The notes under the pieces were generated by a model. The model had not been told where the DNA came from. It was given only the letters and a program-made list of their open reading frames with translations, and did not search any database. Shown here piece after piece: positions 40,446 to 50,251 of a stretch of 64,000 nucleotides of DNA; position 1 is the stretch's first letter, and each line of letters opens with the position of its first letter. The stretch is taken from the NCBI GenBank assembly GCA_964647905.1, contig CAZYJR010000009.1:1-64000 (forward strand), given 5' to 3'. The stretch is from CAZYJR01 sp964647905 (GTDB lineage: Bacteria > Desulfobacterota > DSM-4660 > Desulfatiglandales > HGW-15). The translations under genes and the position numbers were made by a program.

Positions 40446-41705
40446 TCAGTTGAAATCCAAAAGTTCCACCCTGAGGGTGTCCCGGGCCATGGGGCCGAGG
40501 GTCACCAGGGCGACCTCTCCGTTCCTGAAGCAGTCTCGAGCCACCCGCACGATGTCGCCCGGTTCCACCTTGTTCAGGCTCTCTATGAGCTCCTCGTAGG
40601 TGATGTAGCGATCGAAGACGTACTCGTTCTTGGCAAGCCTCATCATGCGGTTGTCCGTGCTCTCGGCGCCGAGGAGGATCCCGCCGATCAGGTGCTCCCG
40701 CATCATCTCCAGCTCCTCGAGGGGTATGTCCCCTTCCAATATGCGGGTGACCTCCCGGTTTATGACCCCAAGGGCCTCATTGACCCACCGCGGGTCAGTA
40801 CCCAGATAGATGCCCATCAGGCCGGTGTCCATGTACGAAGAGACAAAGGAGTAAACCGAGTAGGCAAGCCCCCTCTTTTCCCTGATCTCCTGGAAGAGCC
40901 TGGAGCTCATATTCCCGCCCAGGAGGGTGTTCAGGAGGGCCCCGGCCAGCCTGTCCCTGCTGCTGAGCTCCGGCCCCCTGCCCGCCAGGCAAAGGTGAAC
41001 CTGCTCCAGGGGTCTTTCCATGCAGGAAATCCCGGCCCGTACCGGCGGGGCGGGTCTCTCCCCGGGTCCGGCCCCGTTTTTCAGGGGCTCGAACAAGGGG
41101 CGGAAGAAGTCCTCCAACTCCCGGTGATCGATGTTGCCCGCACCGGCTATTATGATCCTGTCCGGCGTGTAAAGCCGGCCGAAGTAATCCACCAGGAGTT
41201 CCTTGCGGATCGAGGAGACGCTCTCCCCGGTGCCCAGGACGGACATGCCCAGGGGATGGTCCGGCCAGCAGATCTCGGATAGGAGCAAATGGATATAGTC
41301 CTCCGGCGTGTCCTCAATCATGCTGATCTCCTGGAGGATCACCTGCCTTTCCCGGTCCACCTCGTTCGGGTCGAAAAGGGGATTGAGAAACAGATCGGAC
41401 AGGATGTCGGCCAGCCGGCCGAAGTCCCGATCAAGGACCTTAGCATGCAGGCAGGTGTTCTCCTTGCTGGTGAAGGCGTTGGAAAGCCCCCCCACCGCAT
41501 CGAGCTCCCGGGCTATGTCAAGGCCGCTTCGCCTATTGGTCCCCTTGAAGACCATGTGCTCGATGAAGTGGGAAACACCGCTCTCCTCGGCGTGCTCGTC
41601 TCTCGATCCCACGCCTGCCCAGATCCCCAGAGACACGGATCTGGCGTGGGGAAGCCTCTCCGAGAGGATCCGCACCCCGTTTTCCAGCACCGTCTTATGA
41701 TGCAT
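40446..41705 (-). CDS. M16-family zinc metallopeptidase
   Basis: The 419-residue protein has the inverted zinc motif HFIEH (about residues 46-50) with a downstream Glu in the ENTCLHAKVLDRDF region. The second half is FSSRLFQEIREKRGLAYSVYSF-like (SSRLFQEIREKRGLAYSVY), the R/Y motif of M16B peptidases. It resembles the processing-peptidase-like enzymes found downstream of pnp in many bacteria (YmxG/MlpA). It has no signal peptide. It overlaps the end of pnp by 11 bases. Confidence 0.93.
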   Translation of the reverse strand: MHHKTVLENGVRILSERLPHARSVSLGIWAGVGSRDEHAEESGVSHFIEHMVFKGTNRRSGLDIARELDAVGGLSNAFTSKENTCLHAKVLDRDFGRLADILSDLFLNPLFDPNEVDRERQVILQEISMIEDTPEDYIHLLLSEICWPDHPLGMSVLGTGESVSSIRKELLVDYFGRLYTPDRIIIAGAGNIDHRELEDFFRPLFEPLKNGAGPGERPAPPVRAGISCMERPLEQVHLCLAGRGPELSSRDRLAGALLNTLLGGNMSSRLFQEIREKRGLAYSVYSFVSSYMDTGLMGIYLGTDPRWVNEALGVINREVTRILEGDIPLEELEMMREHLIGGILLGAESTDNRMMRLAKNEYVFDRYITYEELIESLNKVEPGDIVRVARDCFRNGEVALVTLGPMARDTLRVELLDFN

Positions 41706-43794
41706 CGTCCAGGCTCTCTCCCAGCGCGGCCTTCCTGGACAAGGCTATGCGGCCGTTCTTGTCGATATCGATGACCTTGACCAGGACCTCATCGCCCTCC
41801 TTGAGCACGTCAGTCACCTTGTTGACCCGCTGGTTGTCCAACTGTGAGATATGGACCAAGCCGTCGGTCCCGGGCAGAATCTCCACGAATGCGCCGAAGT
41901 CCATGATCTTTCTCACCTTGCCGAGATAGAGGCTCCCCACCTCGGCGTCCTGGATCAGCTTGGTTATCATGTCCACGGCCGCCTTGGACCTCTCCCCGTC
42001 CGAGGCCGAGATCAGCACCTTGCCCGAGTCATCCACCTCGATCCGGGCGTCGGTGGCCGCGGTGATCTCGCGGATGGTGCGGCCGCCCGGGCCGATTATG
42101 GTGCGGATCTTCTCCGGGTGCACCTGCAGAGTGGTTATGGTCGGGGCGTACTGGGAGATGGAGGTCCTGGGCTTGGGGATCGCCTGGTCCATTTTGTCCA
42201 GGATGTGCATCCTGGCCTGCCTCGCCTGCTCCAGGGCGCTCTCGAAGACCTCCCTGGTGATGCCGTCTATCTTGATGTCCATCTGGAGCGCGGTGATGCC
42301 CTCCCTGGTGCCCGCCACCTTGAAATCCATGTCCCCGAAGTGGTCCTCGTCCCCGATTATGTCGGTCAGGACCGCTATGTTGTTCCCGTCCGACATGAGC
42401 CCCATGGCCACACCGGCCACCGCCGCCTTTATGGTGACCCCGGCGTCCATCATGGACATGGATCCCCCGCAAACACTGGCCATGGAGGATGACCCGTTGG
42501 ACTCCAGGATCTCGGATACCACCCTGAGGGTGTACTGGAACGAGTCGTCCTCAGGCACCACCGGCAGCAGGGCGCGCCTGGCCAAGGCGCCGTGACCTAT
42601 CTCCCTCCGGCCGGGGCCGCCCGGCCGCTTGGCCTCGCCCACGGAGTACGGAGGGAAGTTGTAGTGGAACAGGAAACGCCTGAAGGTGTCGCCGTGTATG
42701 GACTCGATCCTCTGGGAATCCATCTCCGTGCCCAGGGTGGTGAGGACCAAGGCCTGGGTCTCACCCCTGATGAAAAGGGCAGAGCCGTGCACCCGCGGCA
42801 GCACCCCTACCATGCACTCGATGTCCCGCACGTCCGTAAACGAGCGGCCGTCAATGCGGCGCTTCTCCTCCAGCACCAGACTGCGGACCATCTCCTTTTC
42901 CAGGTCATGGAAGGCATTGCGGATGTCCCCTTCCCGCCCTTCGTAATCAGAGGCCAGGGCCTGCACCACCTCCCGGGTGAGCAGCCGCCGCTTATCCTGC
43001 CTCGCCTTCTTGTCCGCAATGGTTATCACTTCGCGGAGTCCCGCCTCGGCCCGCTCGGTCACCCTTTGGTGGAGCTCCCGGTCCGGCTCCAGGGGCGGGA
43101 GCTCCCTCTTGGGCGTTCCCACGGACTCCCTGATCTCGTCCTGCATGTCCAGGAGGGGCTGCAGGGCCTGGTGCGCAAACAATATGGCATCGGTCATGTC
43201 GGCTTCGGATACGAACTCCGCCCCTCCTTCGACCATGACCACGGCGGAGCGGTTCCCTGCCACTATCATGTCTATGTCGCTCTCCGCGAGTTGCGATATG
43301 GTGGGGTTGGCGATGAGCTCGCCGTTCAGGCGGCCCACCCTGACCGCGGCGATCGGTCCCTGAAAGGGAATGTCCGCGACCTCCAATGCGGCCGAGGCCC
43401 CTAGTATGGCCAGCACGTCGGGGTCGTTCTCCTTGTCCGTCGACAGGACGCTAGCCATAATCTGGGTCTCGAAGAAGTAGTTGTCCGGGAACAAGGGGCG
43501 GAGCGGCCGGTCTATCAACCTGGAGACCAGGGTCTCCCTTTCGCTGGGCCTTCCCATGTCCCGGCGGAAGTAGTTGCCAGGGAACCTCCCCGCGGCATAG
43601 GACATCTCGCGGTATTCCACTGTCAGCGGAAGGAAGTCGATCCCCTCCCTTACTTCGTCGGTTCCTACCGTGGTGACCAGTACTACTGTCTCTCCCATGG
43701 TGACCACCACAGCGCCGCTTGCTTGCCTGGCGATTCGGCCGGTCTCCATGTGGAGGATCCTGCCGTTCATCTCGATTGAGCTGCTTTTAATCAT
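41695..43794 (-). CDS. pnp: Polyribonucleotide nucleotidyltransferase
   Basis: The 699-residue PNPase has two RNase PH domains (VVVTMGETVVLVTTV; FRRDMGRPSERETLVSRLIDRP; GDEDHFGDMDFKVAGT). A KH domain (IIGPGGRTIREI) and an S1 domain (GKVRKIMDFGAFVEILPGTDG) follow. It degrades RNA phosphorolytically and joins the degradosome. ATG 43794 is taken because AAAGGA lies 8 bases before it; an ATG at 43800 is too close to that site. It follows rpsO, the classic order. Confidence 0.97.
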   Translation of the reverse strand: MIKSSSIEMNGRILHMETGRIARQASGAVVVTMGETVVLVTTVGTDEVREGIDFLPLTVEYREMSYAAGRFPGNYFRRDMGRPSERETLVSRLIDRPLRPLFPDNYFFETQIMASVLSTDKENDPDVLAILGASAALEVADIPFQGPIAAVRVGRLNGELIANPTISQLAESDIDMIVAGNRSAVVMVEGGAEFVSEADMTDAILFAHQALQPLLDMQDEIRESVGTPKRELPPLEPDRELHQRVTERAEAGLREVITIADKKARQDKRRLLTREVVQALASDYEGREGDIRNAFHDLEKEMVRSLVLEEKRRIDGRSFTDVRDIECMVGVLPRVHGSALFIRGETQALVLTTLGTEMDSQRIESIHGDTFRRFLFHYNFPPYSVGEAKRPGGPGRREIGHGALARRALLPVVPEDDSFQYTLRVVSEILESNGSSSMASVCGGSMSMMDAGVTIKAAVAGVAMGLMSDGNNIAVLTDIIGDEDHFGDMDFKVAGTREGITALQMDIKIDGITREVFESALEQARQARMHILDKMDQAIPKPRTSISQYAPTITTLQVHPEKIRTIIGPGGRTIREITAATDARIEVDDSGKVLISASDGERSKAAVDMITKLIQDAEVGSLYLGKVRKIMDFGAFVEILPGTDGLVHISQLDNQRVNKVTDVLKEGDEVLVKVIDIDKNGRIALSRKAALGESLDDAS

Positions 43795-43868
43795 ATCCAT
43801 ATTCCTTTCTCGGAGATCGCATCAAACAATACCCGCCTCCAAGGACCTGTGCTCAATCCCGGGACTAG

Positions 43869-44144
43869 TTACTTTCGAATTCCGAGCTCCTTTATTACGT
43901 TTTGATAGCGTTGAACATCCGTCTTCCTCAGGTAATTGAGAAGCCTTCGCCTCTGTCCGACCAGCTTTAGCAATCCGCGCCTCGAGTGGTGATCCTTCTT
44001 GTGGGTCTTGAAATGGTCGTTCAGGGATGTGATTCGGCTCGTGAGCAGGGCGATCTGAACCTCGGGTGATCCCGTGTCCTTATCGTGGAGCCGGAACCTG
44101 TCTATTATCTCTTTCTTGGCTTCTGACGTAAACACCACTTTCAT
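43869..44144 (-). CDS. rpsO: Ribosomal protein uS15
   Basis: The 91-residue protein matches uS15 (DTGSPEVQIALLTSRI; HFKTHKKDHHSRRGLL; RRRLLNYLRK). It binds 16S rRNA in the central domain and often represses its own mRNA. It lies between truB and pnp; AAGGAGGT precedes the ATG. Confidence 0.98.
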   Translation of the reverse strand: MKVVFTSEAKKEIIDRFRLHDKDTGSPEVQIALLTSRITSLNDHFKTHKKDHHSRRGLLKLVGQRRRLLNYLRKTDVQRYQNVIKELGIRK

Positions 44145-44185
44145 ACCTCCTTAGTGCATGGATAGCATATTCGAGCCCCTCTGGC

Positions 44186-45130
44186 TCAGTTGAAAACCCG
44201 CATTATCTTGGGTCGCCCGCCCCGCCCTTCCGGGCCCGGTACCACCTTGGCAACCGCCACCAAATCCTTGCCGTAAACCACCCTCAAGGTCGCTTCCGCG
44301 GATACTCCTTTTCCCGGCAACAGTCCCATCTCGGGTCCGGCCGGTTGATAACCGTTCCTGATTTTCTTTGCCGTCACCTGATCCACCCTGACGCGCCTGG
44401 CCGTGGGAAGGGCCCTGGAAAGGGGCACCAAGTGCTCGGTCAAGTCCAAGGGGGCCCCCGGCCGGGAGAGCGACTCCGAGTCCACGGCGTCTTCCACCCG
44501 GAACCCGCCGCTCTCCATCCGCCTCAAGGAGCCCAAGTGGGCGGTCGTACCAAGTGCCCGGCCCAGGTCCACCGCAAGGCTCCTCAAGTATGTCCCTGCG
44601 CTGCAGACCACCTCCAAGCTGAACTCGGGCAGGTCCACCCCTGTCACCCGGGCCTCGTGTATGGTAACCGCCCTCTCCTCGAGGCTGAACTCGATCCCCT
44701 TTCGGGCCAGGCGATATGCCCTCTGTCCTCCCACCCGCACGGCCGAAAATGCAGGGGGGACCTGCCTTGTCTCCCCTTTGAATCCTTCCAGGACCTGCCG
44801 GATACGCCCCTCGTCCATGGGCGGCACCGGGAGCTCTCTTACCACGCGGCCGTCCGGGTCGTGGGTATCGGTCTCCACCCCCAGGCGCACGGTGGCCCGG
44901 TACGTCTTGTCCCCGGCCATTATGAACGGGGAGAGCTTGGTCCCCTGTCCCAGCATCAGGATCAGGAGGCCCGAGGAAAAAGGATCCAGGGTCCCTGCGT
45001 GCCCCACCTTCTTGGTCCCGGCCGCACGCCGCACCTTCCGGACCACATCGAATGATGTCTCTCCGGAGGCCTTGTCCACCAGGAGCACCCCTTGGGGCCC
45101 GCCTTGACCTCGTCCAGGCTCGGGGTTCAT
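44186..45130 (-). CDS. truB: tRNA pseudouridine 55 synthase
   Basis: The 314-residue enzyme makes pseudouridine 55 in the T loop. It has VDKASGETSFDVV, the catalytic Asp in GHAGTLDPFSSGLL (about residues 42-55), YRATVRLGVETDTHD, and VVCSAGTYLRSLAVDLG. A C-terminal PUA-like part ends the protein. Its start overlaps the rbfA stop by 4 bases. Confidence 0.96.
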   Translation of the reverse strand: MNPEPGRGQGGPQGVLLVDKASGETSFDVVRKVRRAAGTKKVGHAGTLDPFSSGLLILMLGQGTKLSPFIMAGDKTYRATVRLGVETDTHDPDGRVVRELPVPPMDEGRIRQVLEGFKGETRQVPPAFSAVRVGGQRAYRLARKGIEFSLEERAVTIHEARVTGVDLPEFSLEVVCSAGTYLRSLAVDLGRALGTTAHLGSLRRMESGGFRVEDAVDSESLSRPGAPLDLTEHLVPLSRALPTARRVRVDQVTAKKIRNGYQPAGPEMGLLPGKGVSAEATLRVVYGKDLVAVAKVVPGPEGRGGRPKIMRVFN

Positions 45131-45507
45131 TCTTCTCCCTGGCCGCCTTGCTCCGGCGCTCCCCCGGGCTGGAGATCCTTGAGAAGCCTCTCCATGTGCT
45201 CCCCGTGCTCCAGGGAGGGGTCGTGCTTGAAAGCGAGCTCCGGTATATAGCGCAGCTCCATCCGTACGCCGATCTCCCTCTTCATGAACCCCTTGGCGCT
45301 GTCCAGGCCCTGCTGCACCCGGGAGAGCTCCTCCCCCTGCTCCAGGGTGCTGTAGTAGACCCGGGCGAAGCGAAGATCATTGCTCAAAGAGACCCTGGTG
45401 AGCGTAACCCGCCTGACCCTGGGGTCTCTGACCTTGTGTTCCAGGAGGTCGGCGAGCTCCCTCAGGAGCTGCTCTCCCACCCTTATGGATCTTCTTCCCG
45501 CAGGCAA
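45127..45507 (-). CDS. rbfA: Ribosome-binding factor A
   Basis: The 126-residue protein has the RbfA KH-like fold: RVGEQLLRELADLLEHKVRDPRV, VTLTRVSLSNDLRFARVYYS, and MELRYIPELAFKHDPS. It aids 30S maturation at the 16S 5' end. A DHH-family nanoRNase gene often found between rbfA and truB is absent here; the two genes overlap instead. Confidence 0.95.
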   Translation of the reverse strand: MPAGRRSIRVGEQLLRELADLLEHKVRDPRVRRVTLTRVSLSNDLRFARVYYSTLEQGEELSRVQQGLDSAKGFMKREIGVRMELRYIPELAFKHDPSLEHGEHMERLLKDLQPGGAPEQGGQGEE

Positions 45508-45561
45508 GTGGGATCCTGATCCTTTCCGGTCTCACGGCCGATTCCCCGACCGACCCCCGTT

Positions 45562-45849
45562 CTAGAGATTGACTATTTCCACGGCCGAGTCCACGATCTC
45601 GGCCAGTTGAAGGGATTCCAGGAACCCCAACACGTTGCTGAGCGATGCATCCACGTGCCGCCTGTCATTGGCCACCGTGCAGACCCCCAGCTCGATTCGC
45701 TGCCAGAGGTCGTTGGAGCCCACCTCGGCCACCGAGACGTTGAACCGGTTCTTGACCCGGTCCACCATGCTCTTTACCACCTTGCGCTTGCCCTTCAGCG
45801 ATCGGTTATCGTGAAGGATCAGGGCGACTTTAAGGGTACCCACCACCAT
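45562..45849 (-). CDS. DUF503 family protein (YlxP-like)
   Basis: The 95-residue protein begins VGTLKVALILHDNRSLKGKRK, the DUF503/YlxP signature, and continues KNRFNVSVAEVGSNDLWQR. It is a small ferredoxin-like domain of uncertain role, encoded in the nusA-infB-rbfA cluster of many bacteria and thought to help ribosome assembly or initiation. It lies 4 bases after infB. Confidence 0.92.
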   Translation of the reverse strand: MVVGTLKVALILHDNRSLKGKRKVVKSMVDRVKNRFNVSVAEVGSNDLWQRIELGVCTVANDRRHVDASLSNVLGFLESLQLAEIVDSAVEIVNL

Positions 45850-45853
45850 GGCC

Positions 45854-48457
45854 TCAGAACTCCGGCTGGACCTTTTCCACTTCGTACACCTCGAAGACGT
45901 CGCCAGGCTTGATGTCCTGGAAGCCCTCCAGCCTTATGCCGCACTCATAACCGGACTGAACCTCCTTTACATCCTCCTTGAACCGCTTGAGGGAGCCGAT
46001 CTTTCCGTCGTGGATCACCACGTTGTCCCTGAGGAGCCTAGCCCGGGCGTTTCGCAGCACATGGCCGTCCGTGACCTGGCACCCGGCGATGGTCCCGACC
46101 TTTGGCACGTTGAAGGTCTCCTTTATGTCCACACGGCCGATCACGTTCTCCTTGTAGACGGGCTCCAGGAGCCCGGACATGGCCGCCTTGATGTCCCGGA
46201 TCAGGTTGTAGATCACGTCGTAGTAACGTATGTCCACCTGCTCCCGCTCGGCCACCTCGGTGACCCTGGGCGTGGCCCGCACATTGAACCCGAGGATGAT
46301 GGCCCCGGACGCCGACGCGAGCATCACGTCGGTCTCGGTCACCGCGCCGGTGGACGAGTGGATGATCTTGAGCTTGACCTCGTTCGTGGAGAGCTTCACC
46401 AGCGAGTCCGCTATGGCCTCTATGGACCCCTGGACGTCCGCCTTCAGTATGATGTTGAGCTCCTTCACCGCTCCTTCCTTGATGCGGTCGAACAGATCGT
46501 CCAGGCTGACGATACCCCTCTTGTCCGGACCCTTAACCTTGCTCTGGCTTTGCCTGTACTCGGCCACCTGCTTGGCGGTCTTCTCGTCCTTCAGCACGAT
46601 GAAGTCGTCACCGGCCATGGGCACCCCGGATATCCCGTAGATCTCCACAGGGACCGAAGGGCCTGCAATGTCCATCCTCCGGCCTCGGTTGTTGACCATG
46701 GCCCTCACCCTGCCGTAGTTCTCCCCGCAAACGAAGAAGTCGCCCTGCCTCAAGGTCCCGGCCTTGATCAGGACCGTGGCCACCGAGCCTCTGCTCTTGT
46801 CCAGCCTGGCCTCGACTATGGTCCCTCGGGCCGGGCGGTCCGGATTGGCCTTGAGCTCCAGCATCTCGGACTGGAGGGAGAGGAGCTCGAGGAGCTCGTC
46901 CACCCCCTCGCCGGTCTTGGCCGAGACCTGGGTGAACAGGGTGTCGCCGCTCCAGTCCTCCGGCACCAGGCCCAGCTCGGCCAGCTCCCTCTTTACCCGC
47001 TCCGGATCGGCCTCCGGCTTATCCATCTTGTTGACCGCCACAATGATGGGGATGCCCGCGGCCCGCGCGTGGTTTATGGCCTCCTTGGTCTGGGGCATGA
47101 CCCCGTCGTCGGCCGCCACCACCAGCACTATGATGTCGGTCACCTTGGCGCCCCTGGCCCTCATGGCCGTGAAGGCCTCGTGGCCCGGGGTGTCCAGGAA
47201 GACCACGTCACCGCTCGGGGTGCTCACGTAATAGGCGCCAATATGCTGGGTGATGCCCCCTGATTCTCCGCCTATGATGTTGGAGCTGCGGATGTAGTCC
47301 AGCAGCGAGGTCTTTCCGTGGTCCACGTGCCCCATTATGGTCACCACCGGCGGCCTGGGCTTGAGGTCCTCGGGCTTGTCCTCCACTTCGGCCACCAGCT
47401 CTTCCACTTCCCTCACGTCCAGGTCCAGCTCATAGCCGAACTCGTCGGCCACCAGTGAGGCTGTCTCAAAATCCAGGTCCTGATTGATATTGGCCACGAC
47501 GCCCTCGCTCATCAGTTTTCGAATCACCTCGGCCACCTTCACGCCCATGGCCCTGGAAAGCTCGCCCACCGTCACCTGCTCGGGCACCTTTATCCGCCTC
47601 TTGATGGCCTTGGGCACGGTGATCTCGGTGTGCTTGTATTGCTTGGTCGCCTCCTTGCCCTTGCGCCCGCCCTTCCTTGCCTTGCGGCCCGGGGTGCGCT
47701 TCGCGTAAAGCTCATCGCGCTCAAAGACCTCGACCTTCCGCTGCTTGAGCGGGGCCTTCTTGCCCGCCCGCTTCTTCTCCTTCTTCTTCCTGGCCTCCCG
47801 ATCGGCCTCGCTCTCGGGCGGCGGCGGCGGTGGAGGCGGCGCAGGCGGCTCAACGACCTCGGGCTCCGGCGGGGCGGGCGGCTCCTCGAGCTTTTCCTTG
47901 GCCTCTTCCTCCTTGTGCTTTCGCACCATCTCCCGCAGGGGGCCTTGCTCGGCTGGCTTGATTATCTTGGCCGGCTCGTCCGAGAGTTTCTTCTTGCCTT
48001 TCTTGGCCTTGGGCTTCTTCGGGGGGGCCTCCTCCGGGGCGCGCTCCTTCGCTTCCTTCTCGGGTGCAGGCGTCTCCTCTTCCGGGCGCTCCTGGGCCGC
48101 AGCGGCCTCTGAGACCTCCCCCCCCGCCTCGGCCTTGGCGGCCTCAACGGCCTTTTCCCGGACCTCCCCCCCCGCCTCGGCCTTGGCGGCCTCAACGGCC
48201 TTTTCCCGGACCTCTGCCCTGGGCTCGGCCTGCACCTTCTTGCGGCGGCGCCGGATAACCGTAGGCCTGAGGCGTTTTTCCTCCACCACCTCCGAGACAG
48301 CACCGGTGGCGATATCCTGCGCTCGCCTCACTTCATCCTCGTCCAGGGTACTCATATAGTTCTTTATCTTCATCCCACCGGCGAGGAGCTTGTCCACGAG
48401 CGCCTTGCTCTCCATGTTCAGCTCTCTTGCCAACTCATATACCCTGACTTTAGCCAT
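45854..48457 (-). CDS. infB: Translation initiation factor IF-2
   Basis: The 867-residue GTPase has an N-terminal IF2_N domain (VRVYELARELNMESKALVDKL). A low-complexity Ala/Glu/Lys/Pro linker (about 60-250), which contains a perfect 16-residue repeat, separates it from a second IF2_N (KRRIKVPEQVTVGELSRAMG). The G domain has GHVDHGKTS, DTPGHEAF and NKMDKPE. C-terminal fMet-tRNA-binding domains follow. It brings initiator tRNA to the ribosome. Its place after nusA-ylxR is standard. Confidence 0.97.
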   Translation of the reverse strand: MAKVRVYELARELNMESKALVDKLLAGGMKIKNYMSTLDEDEVRRAQDIATGAVSEVVEEKRLRPTVIRRRRKKVQAEPRAEVREKAVEAAKAEAGGEVREKAVEAAKAEAGGEVSEAAAAQERPEEETPAPEKEAKERAPEEAPPKKPKAKKGKKKLSDEPAKIIKPAEQGPLREMVRKHKEEEAKEKLEEPPAPPEPEVVEPPAPPPPPPPPESEADREARKKKEKKRAGKKAPLKQRKVEVFERDELYAKRTPGRKARKGGRKGKEATKQYKHTEITVPKAIKRRIKVPEQVTVGELSRAMGVKVAEVIRKLMSEGVVANINQDLDFETASLVADEFGYELDLDVREVEELVAEVEDKPEDLKPRPPVVTIMGHVDHGKTSLLDYIRSSNIIGGESGGITQHIGAYYVSTPSGDVVFLDTPGHEAFTAMRARGAKVTDIIVLVVAADDGVMPQTKEAINHARAAGIPIIVAVNKMDKPEADPERVKRELAELGLVPEDWSGDTLFTQVSAKTGEGVDELLELLSLQSEMLELKANPDRPARGTIVEARLDKSRGSVATVLIKAGTLRQGDFFVCGENYGRVRAMVNNRGRRMDIAGPSVPVEIYGISGVPMAGDDFIVLKDEKTAKQVAEYRQSQSKVKGPDKRGIVSLDDLFDRIKEGAVKELNIILKADVQGSIEAIADSLVKLSTNEVKLKIIHSSTGAVTETDVMLASASGAIILGFNVRATPRVTEVAEREQVDIRYYDVIYNLIRDIKAAMSGLLEPVYKENVIGRVDIKETFNVPKVGTIAGCQVTDGHVLRNARARLLRDNVVIHDGKIGSLKRFKEDVKEVQSGYECGIRLEGFQDIKPGDVFEVYEVEKVQPEF
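48113..48208. repeat. Perfect 48-bp tandem duplication inside infB
   Basis: Two identical in-frame copies (48113-48160 and 48161-48208) encode REKAVEAAKAEAGGEV twice in the IF-2 linker. Identity at every base, including third positions, points to a recent duplication or an ongoing slippage site. Confidence 0.9.
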
Positions 48458-48505
48458 CTACTCCCCCAAAAACGTTGATTCTCTGTCCTGTCCAAAGGCC
48501 GCTTG

Positions 48506-48790
48506 TCACTTATAAACCAGAGAGGGGTGGAGTCTCACCCCGGAGTCCTTTCTGAAGATGCGACCCAGCTTGCGGTGCTTTGCAAGCCTGGCCAGGCAAC
48601 TCTTTTCACTGCACACATACGCCCCTCTTCCGCCCATGACCCGTTCTCGGTCGGCCTTGACCACCCCGTCCGAATCCAGGGCCAACCTCAGGAGCTCTTG
48701 TTGCGGTCGCTTGGCACCGCATGCGATACAGGTCCTGATCGGAGTATGCGGCCTACTCGCCTTCCTTTTCCGGCTCTCTTCCCGGGTCAT
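48506..48790 (-). CDS. ylxR: YlxR family RNA-binding protein (DUF448)
   Basis: The 94-residue protein has RTCIACGAKRPQQELLRLA and GGRGAYVCSEKSCLARL, diagnostic for YlxR. ATG 48790 lies 38 bases inside the nusA 3' end and gives the usual N-terminus; the open frame to 48874 is antisense-like filler. YlxR is a small nucleoid or RNA-binding protein reported to modulate transcription or RNase P. Confidence 0.9.
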   Translation of the reverse strand: MTREESRKRKASRPHTPIRTCIACGAKRPQQELLRLALDSDGVVKADRERVMGGRGAYVCSEKSCLARLAKHRKLGRIFRKDSGVRLHPSLVYK

Positions 48791-50204
48791 GTTCCTCGTC
48801 AAGGGCGGGGGCGGGTTCTTGTTCAGCGGCCTCCTCCGGCCCCTCCTGATCCACGGCCGATGGCCCCGGTGCATCTTCCTGCGCCGCTGGCGCGGCAGGC
48901 TCTTCTCCGCCCTCTCCCGGCCCGGCCTCTTCCTGATCGGCCGCCGCCGCTTCCAGGGCCTCCCGCCGCTTCCGATCGACGTACTTCGTAGCGCTCTCGA
49001 TCAACCTCGCCCCTTTTTCCTCACCGATACCGCGCACAGTGGAGAGCTCCTCCACAGTGGCCCCGGCCACCTCGGAAGCGGACCTGAAACCGGCCTGGTA
49101 GAGGTTGGTGGCCGTGGCCTCCCCCACCTCTTCGAGGTCCAGCAGGGAGTCATATGCGTCCCTCAGGTTCTGGCTGTAAGCGCTCTCGCTGATCACGTCC
49201 AGGTGCCACCCCGAGATCTTGGATGCCAGCCTGACGTTCTGGCCGCGCCTGCCGATGGCCAGGGAGAGCTGATCGTCCGGGACCACCACCTCCATGGATC
49301 TGTTCGCCTCGTCCACGATCACCCGAACGATCTCGGCCGGTGCCAGGGCGTTGACAATGAACTTGGCCGGATCCGGGTCCCAGGTCACTATGTCGATCTT
49401 CTCGCCGCGGAGCTCCTGGACAACCGCCTGCACCCTGGAGCCCTTCATGCCCACGCAAGCCCCCACCGGGTCTATGTCCGGGTCCTTGGAGGCCACCGCT
49501 ATCTTGGCCCTGCTCCCCGGCTCACGGGCGACCTGGATTATGGTCACTATGCCCTCGGCGATCTCCGGAACCTCGTTCTCGAAGAGGGCGGAGAGGAAGT
49601 TGGGATGCGTGCGGGAGAGGATGATTTGCGGACCCCTGCTGTACTGCTTGACGTCCAGGATATAGGCCCGGATCCGGTCGCCCTGGCGGTAGGTCTCGCG
49701 CGGTATCTGCTCCTTGGGAGGAAGCTCGGCCTCGGCCCTTCCCAGGTTTGCTATGATGGAGCCCTTGTCGAAACGCTGCACGATGCCGTGGATGATCTCA
49801 CCCCGCCTGTCCTTGAAGTCGTCGTAGACCACGCTCCGCTCGGCCTCCCGCAGACGCTGCATTATGACCTGCTTGGCCAACTGCGCCGCGATGCGGCCGA
49901 AGCGCTCGGTATCCATCTTGATACCCACGCTGTCTCCCAACTCGAACTCCGGATCCAGTTTCCGCGCCTCTTCCATGGAGATCTGGAGGTCCTCGTTTTC
50001 CACCTCCTCCACCACCTCTTTGAACTCGAAGACCTCTATCTCCCCGAGCTCTTCGTTGAAGGTGACCTCGAGGTCATAGTTGGGCCCCATTTTCTTCCTG
50101 GCCGCTGCCTTTACCGCCTCCTCCAGGGTCTGGATAAGGATTTCCCTGTCCAAGCCCTTCTCGCGGCTCACCTGGTCGATGACTCTCTGAAGATCCGAAA
50201 TCAT
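48753..50204 (-). CDS. nusA: Transcription termination/antitermination factor NusA
   Basis: The 483-residue protein has an N-terminal polymerase-binding domain (LDREILIQTLEEAVKAAARK), an S1 domain (GIVQRFDKGSIIANLGRAEA), and KH1/KH2 (DPDIDPVGACVGMKGSRV; LSLAIGRRGQNVRLASK). One helix-hairpin-helix-like repeat (TVEELSTVRGIGEEKGARL) and an acidic Pro/Ala/Glu tail of about 60 residues follow. It is longer at the C-terminus than minimal NusA. It is encoded after rimP with a 47-base gap. Confidence 0.97.
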   Translation of the reverse strand: MISDLQRVIDQVSREKGLDREILIQTLEEAVKAAARKKMGPNYDLEVTFNEELGEIEVFEFKEVVEEVENEDLQISMEEARKLDPEFELGDSVGIKMDTERFGRIAAQLAKQVIMQRLREAERSVVYDDFKDRRGEIIHGIVQRFDKGSIIANLGRAEAELPPKEQIPRETYRQGDRIRAYILDVKQYSRGPQIILSRTHPNFLSALFENEVPEIAEGIVTIIQVAREPGSRAKIAVASKDPDIDPVGACVGMKGSRVQAVVQELRGEKIDIVTWDPDPAKFIVNALAPAEIVRVIVDEANRSMEVVVPDDQLSLAIGRRGQNVRLASKISGWHLDVISESAYSQNLRDAYDSLLDLEEVGEATATNLYQAGFRSASEVAGATVEELSTVRGIGEEKGARLIESATKYVDRKRREALEAAAADQEEAGPGEGGEEPAAPAAQEDAPGPSAVDQEGPEEAAEQEPAPALDEEHDPGREPEKEGE

Positions 50205-50251
50205 GTTCGTCTTACTCCCGAACTGGGTTTGACAATCCGAGGCCTGCGCCC

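Noticed and set aside
45848..47263. 471-codon frame antisense to infB
   Set aside because: A shadow of the GC-rich infB codons; infB is certain on the other strand.
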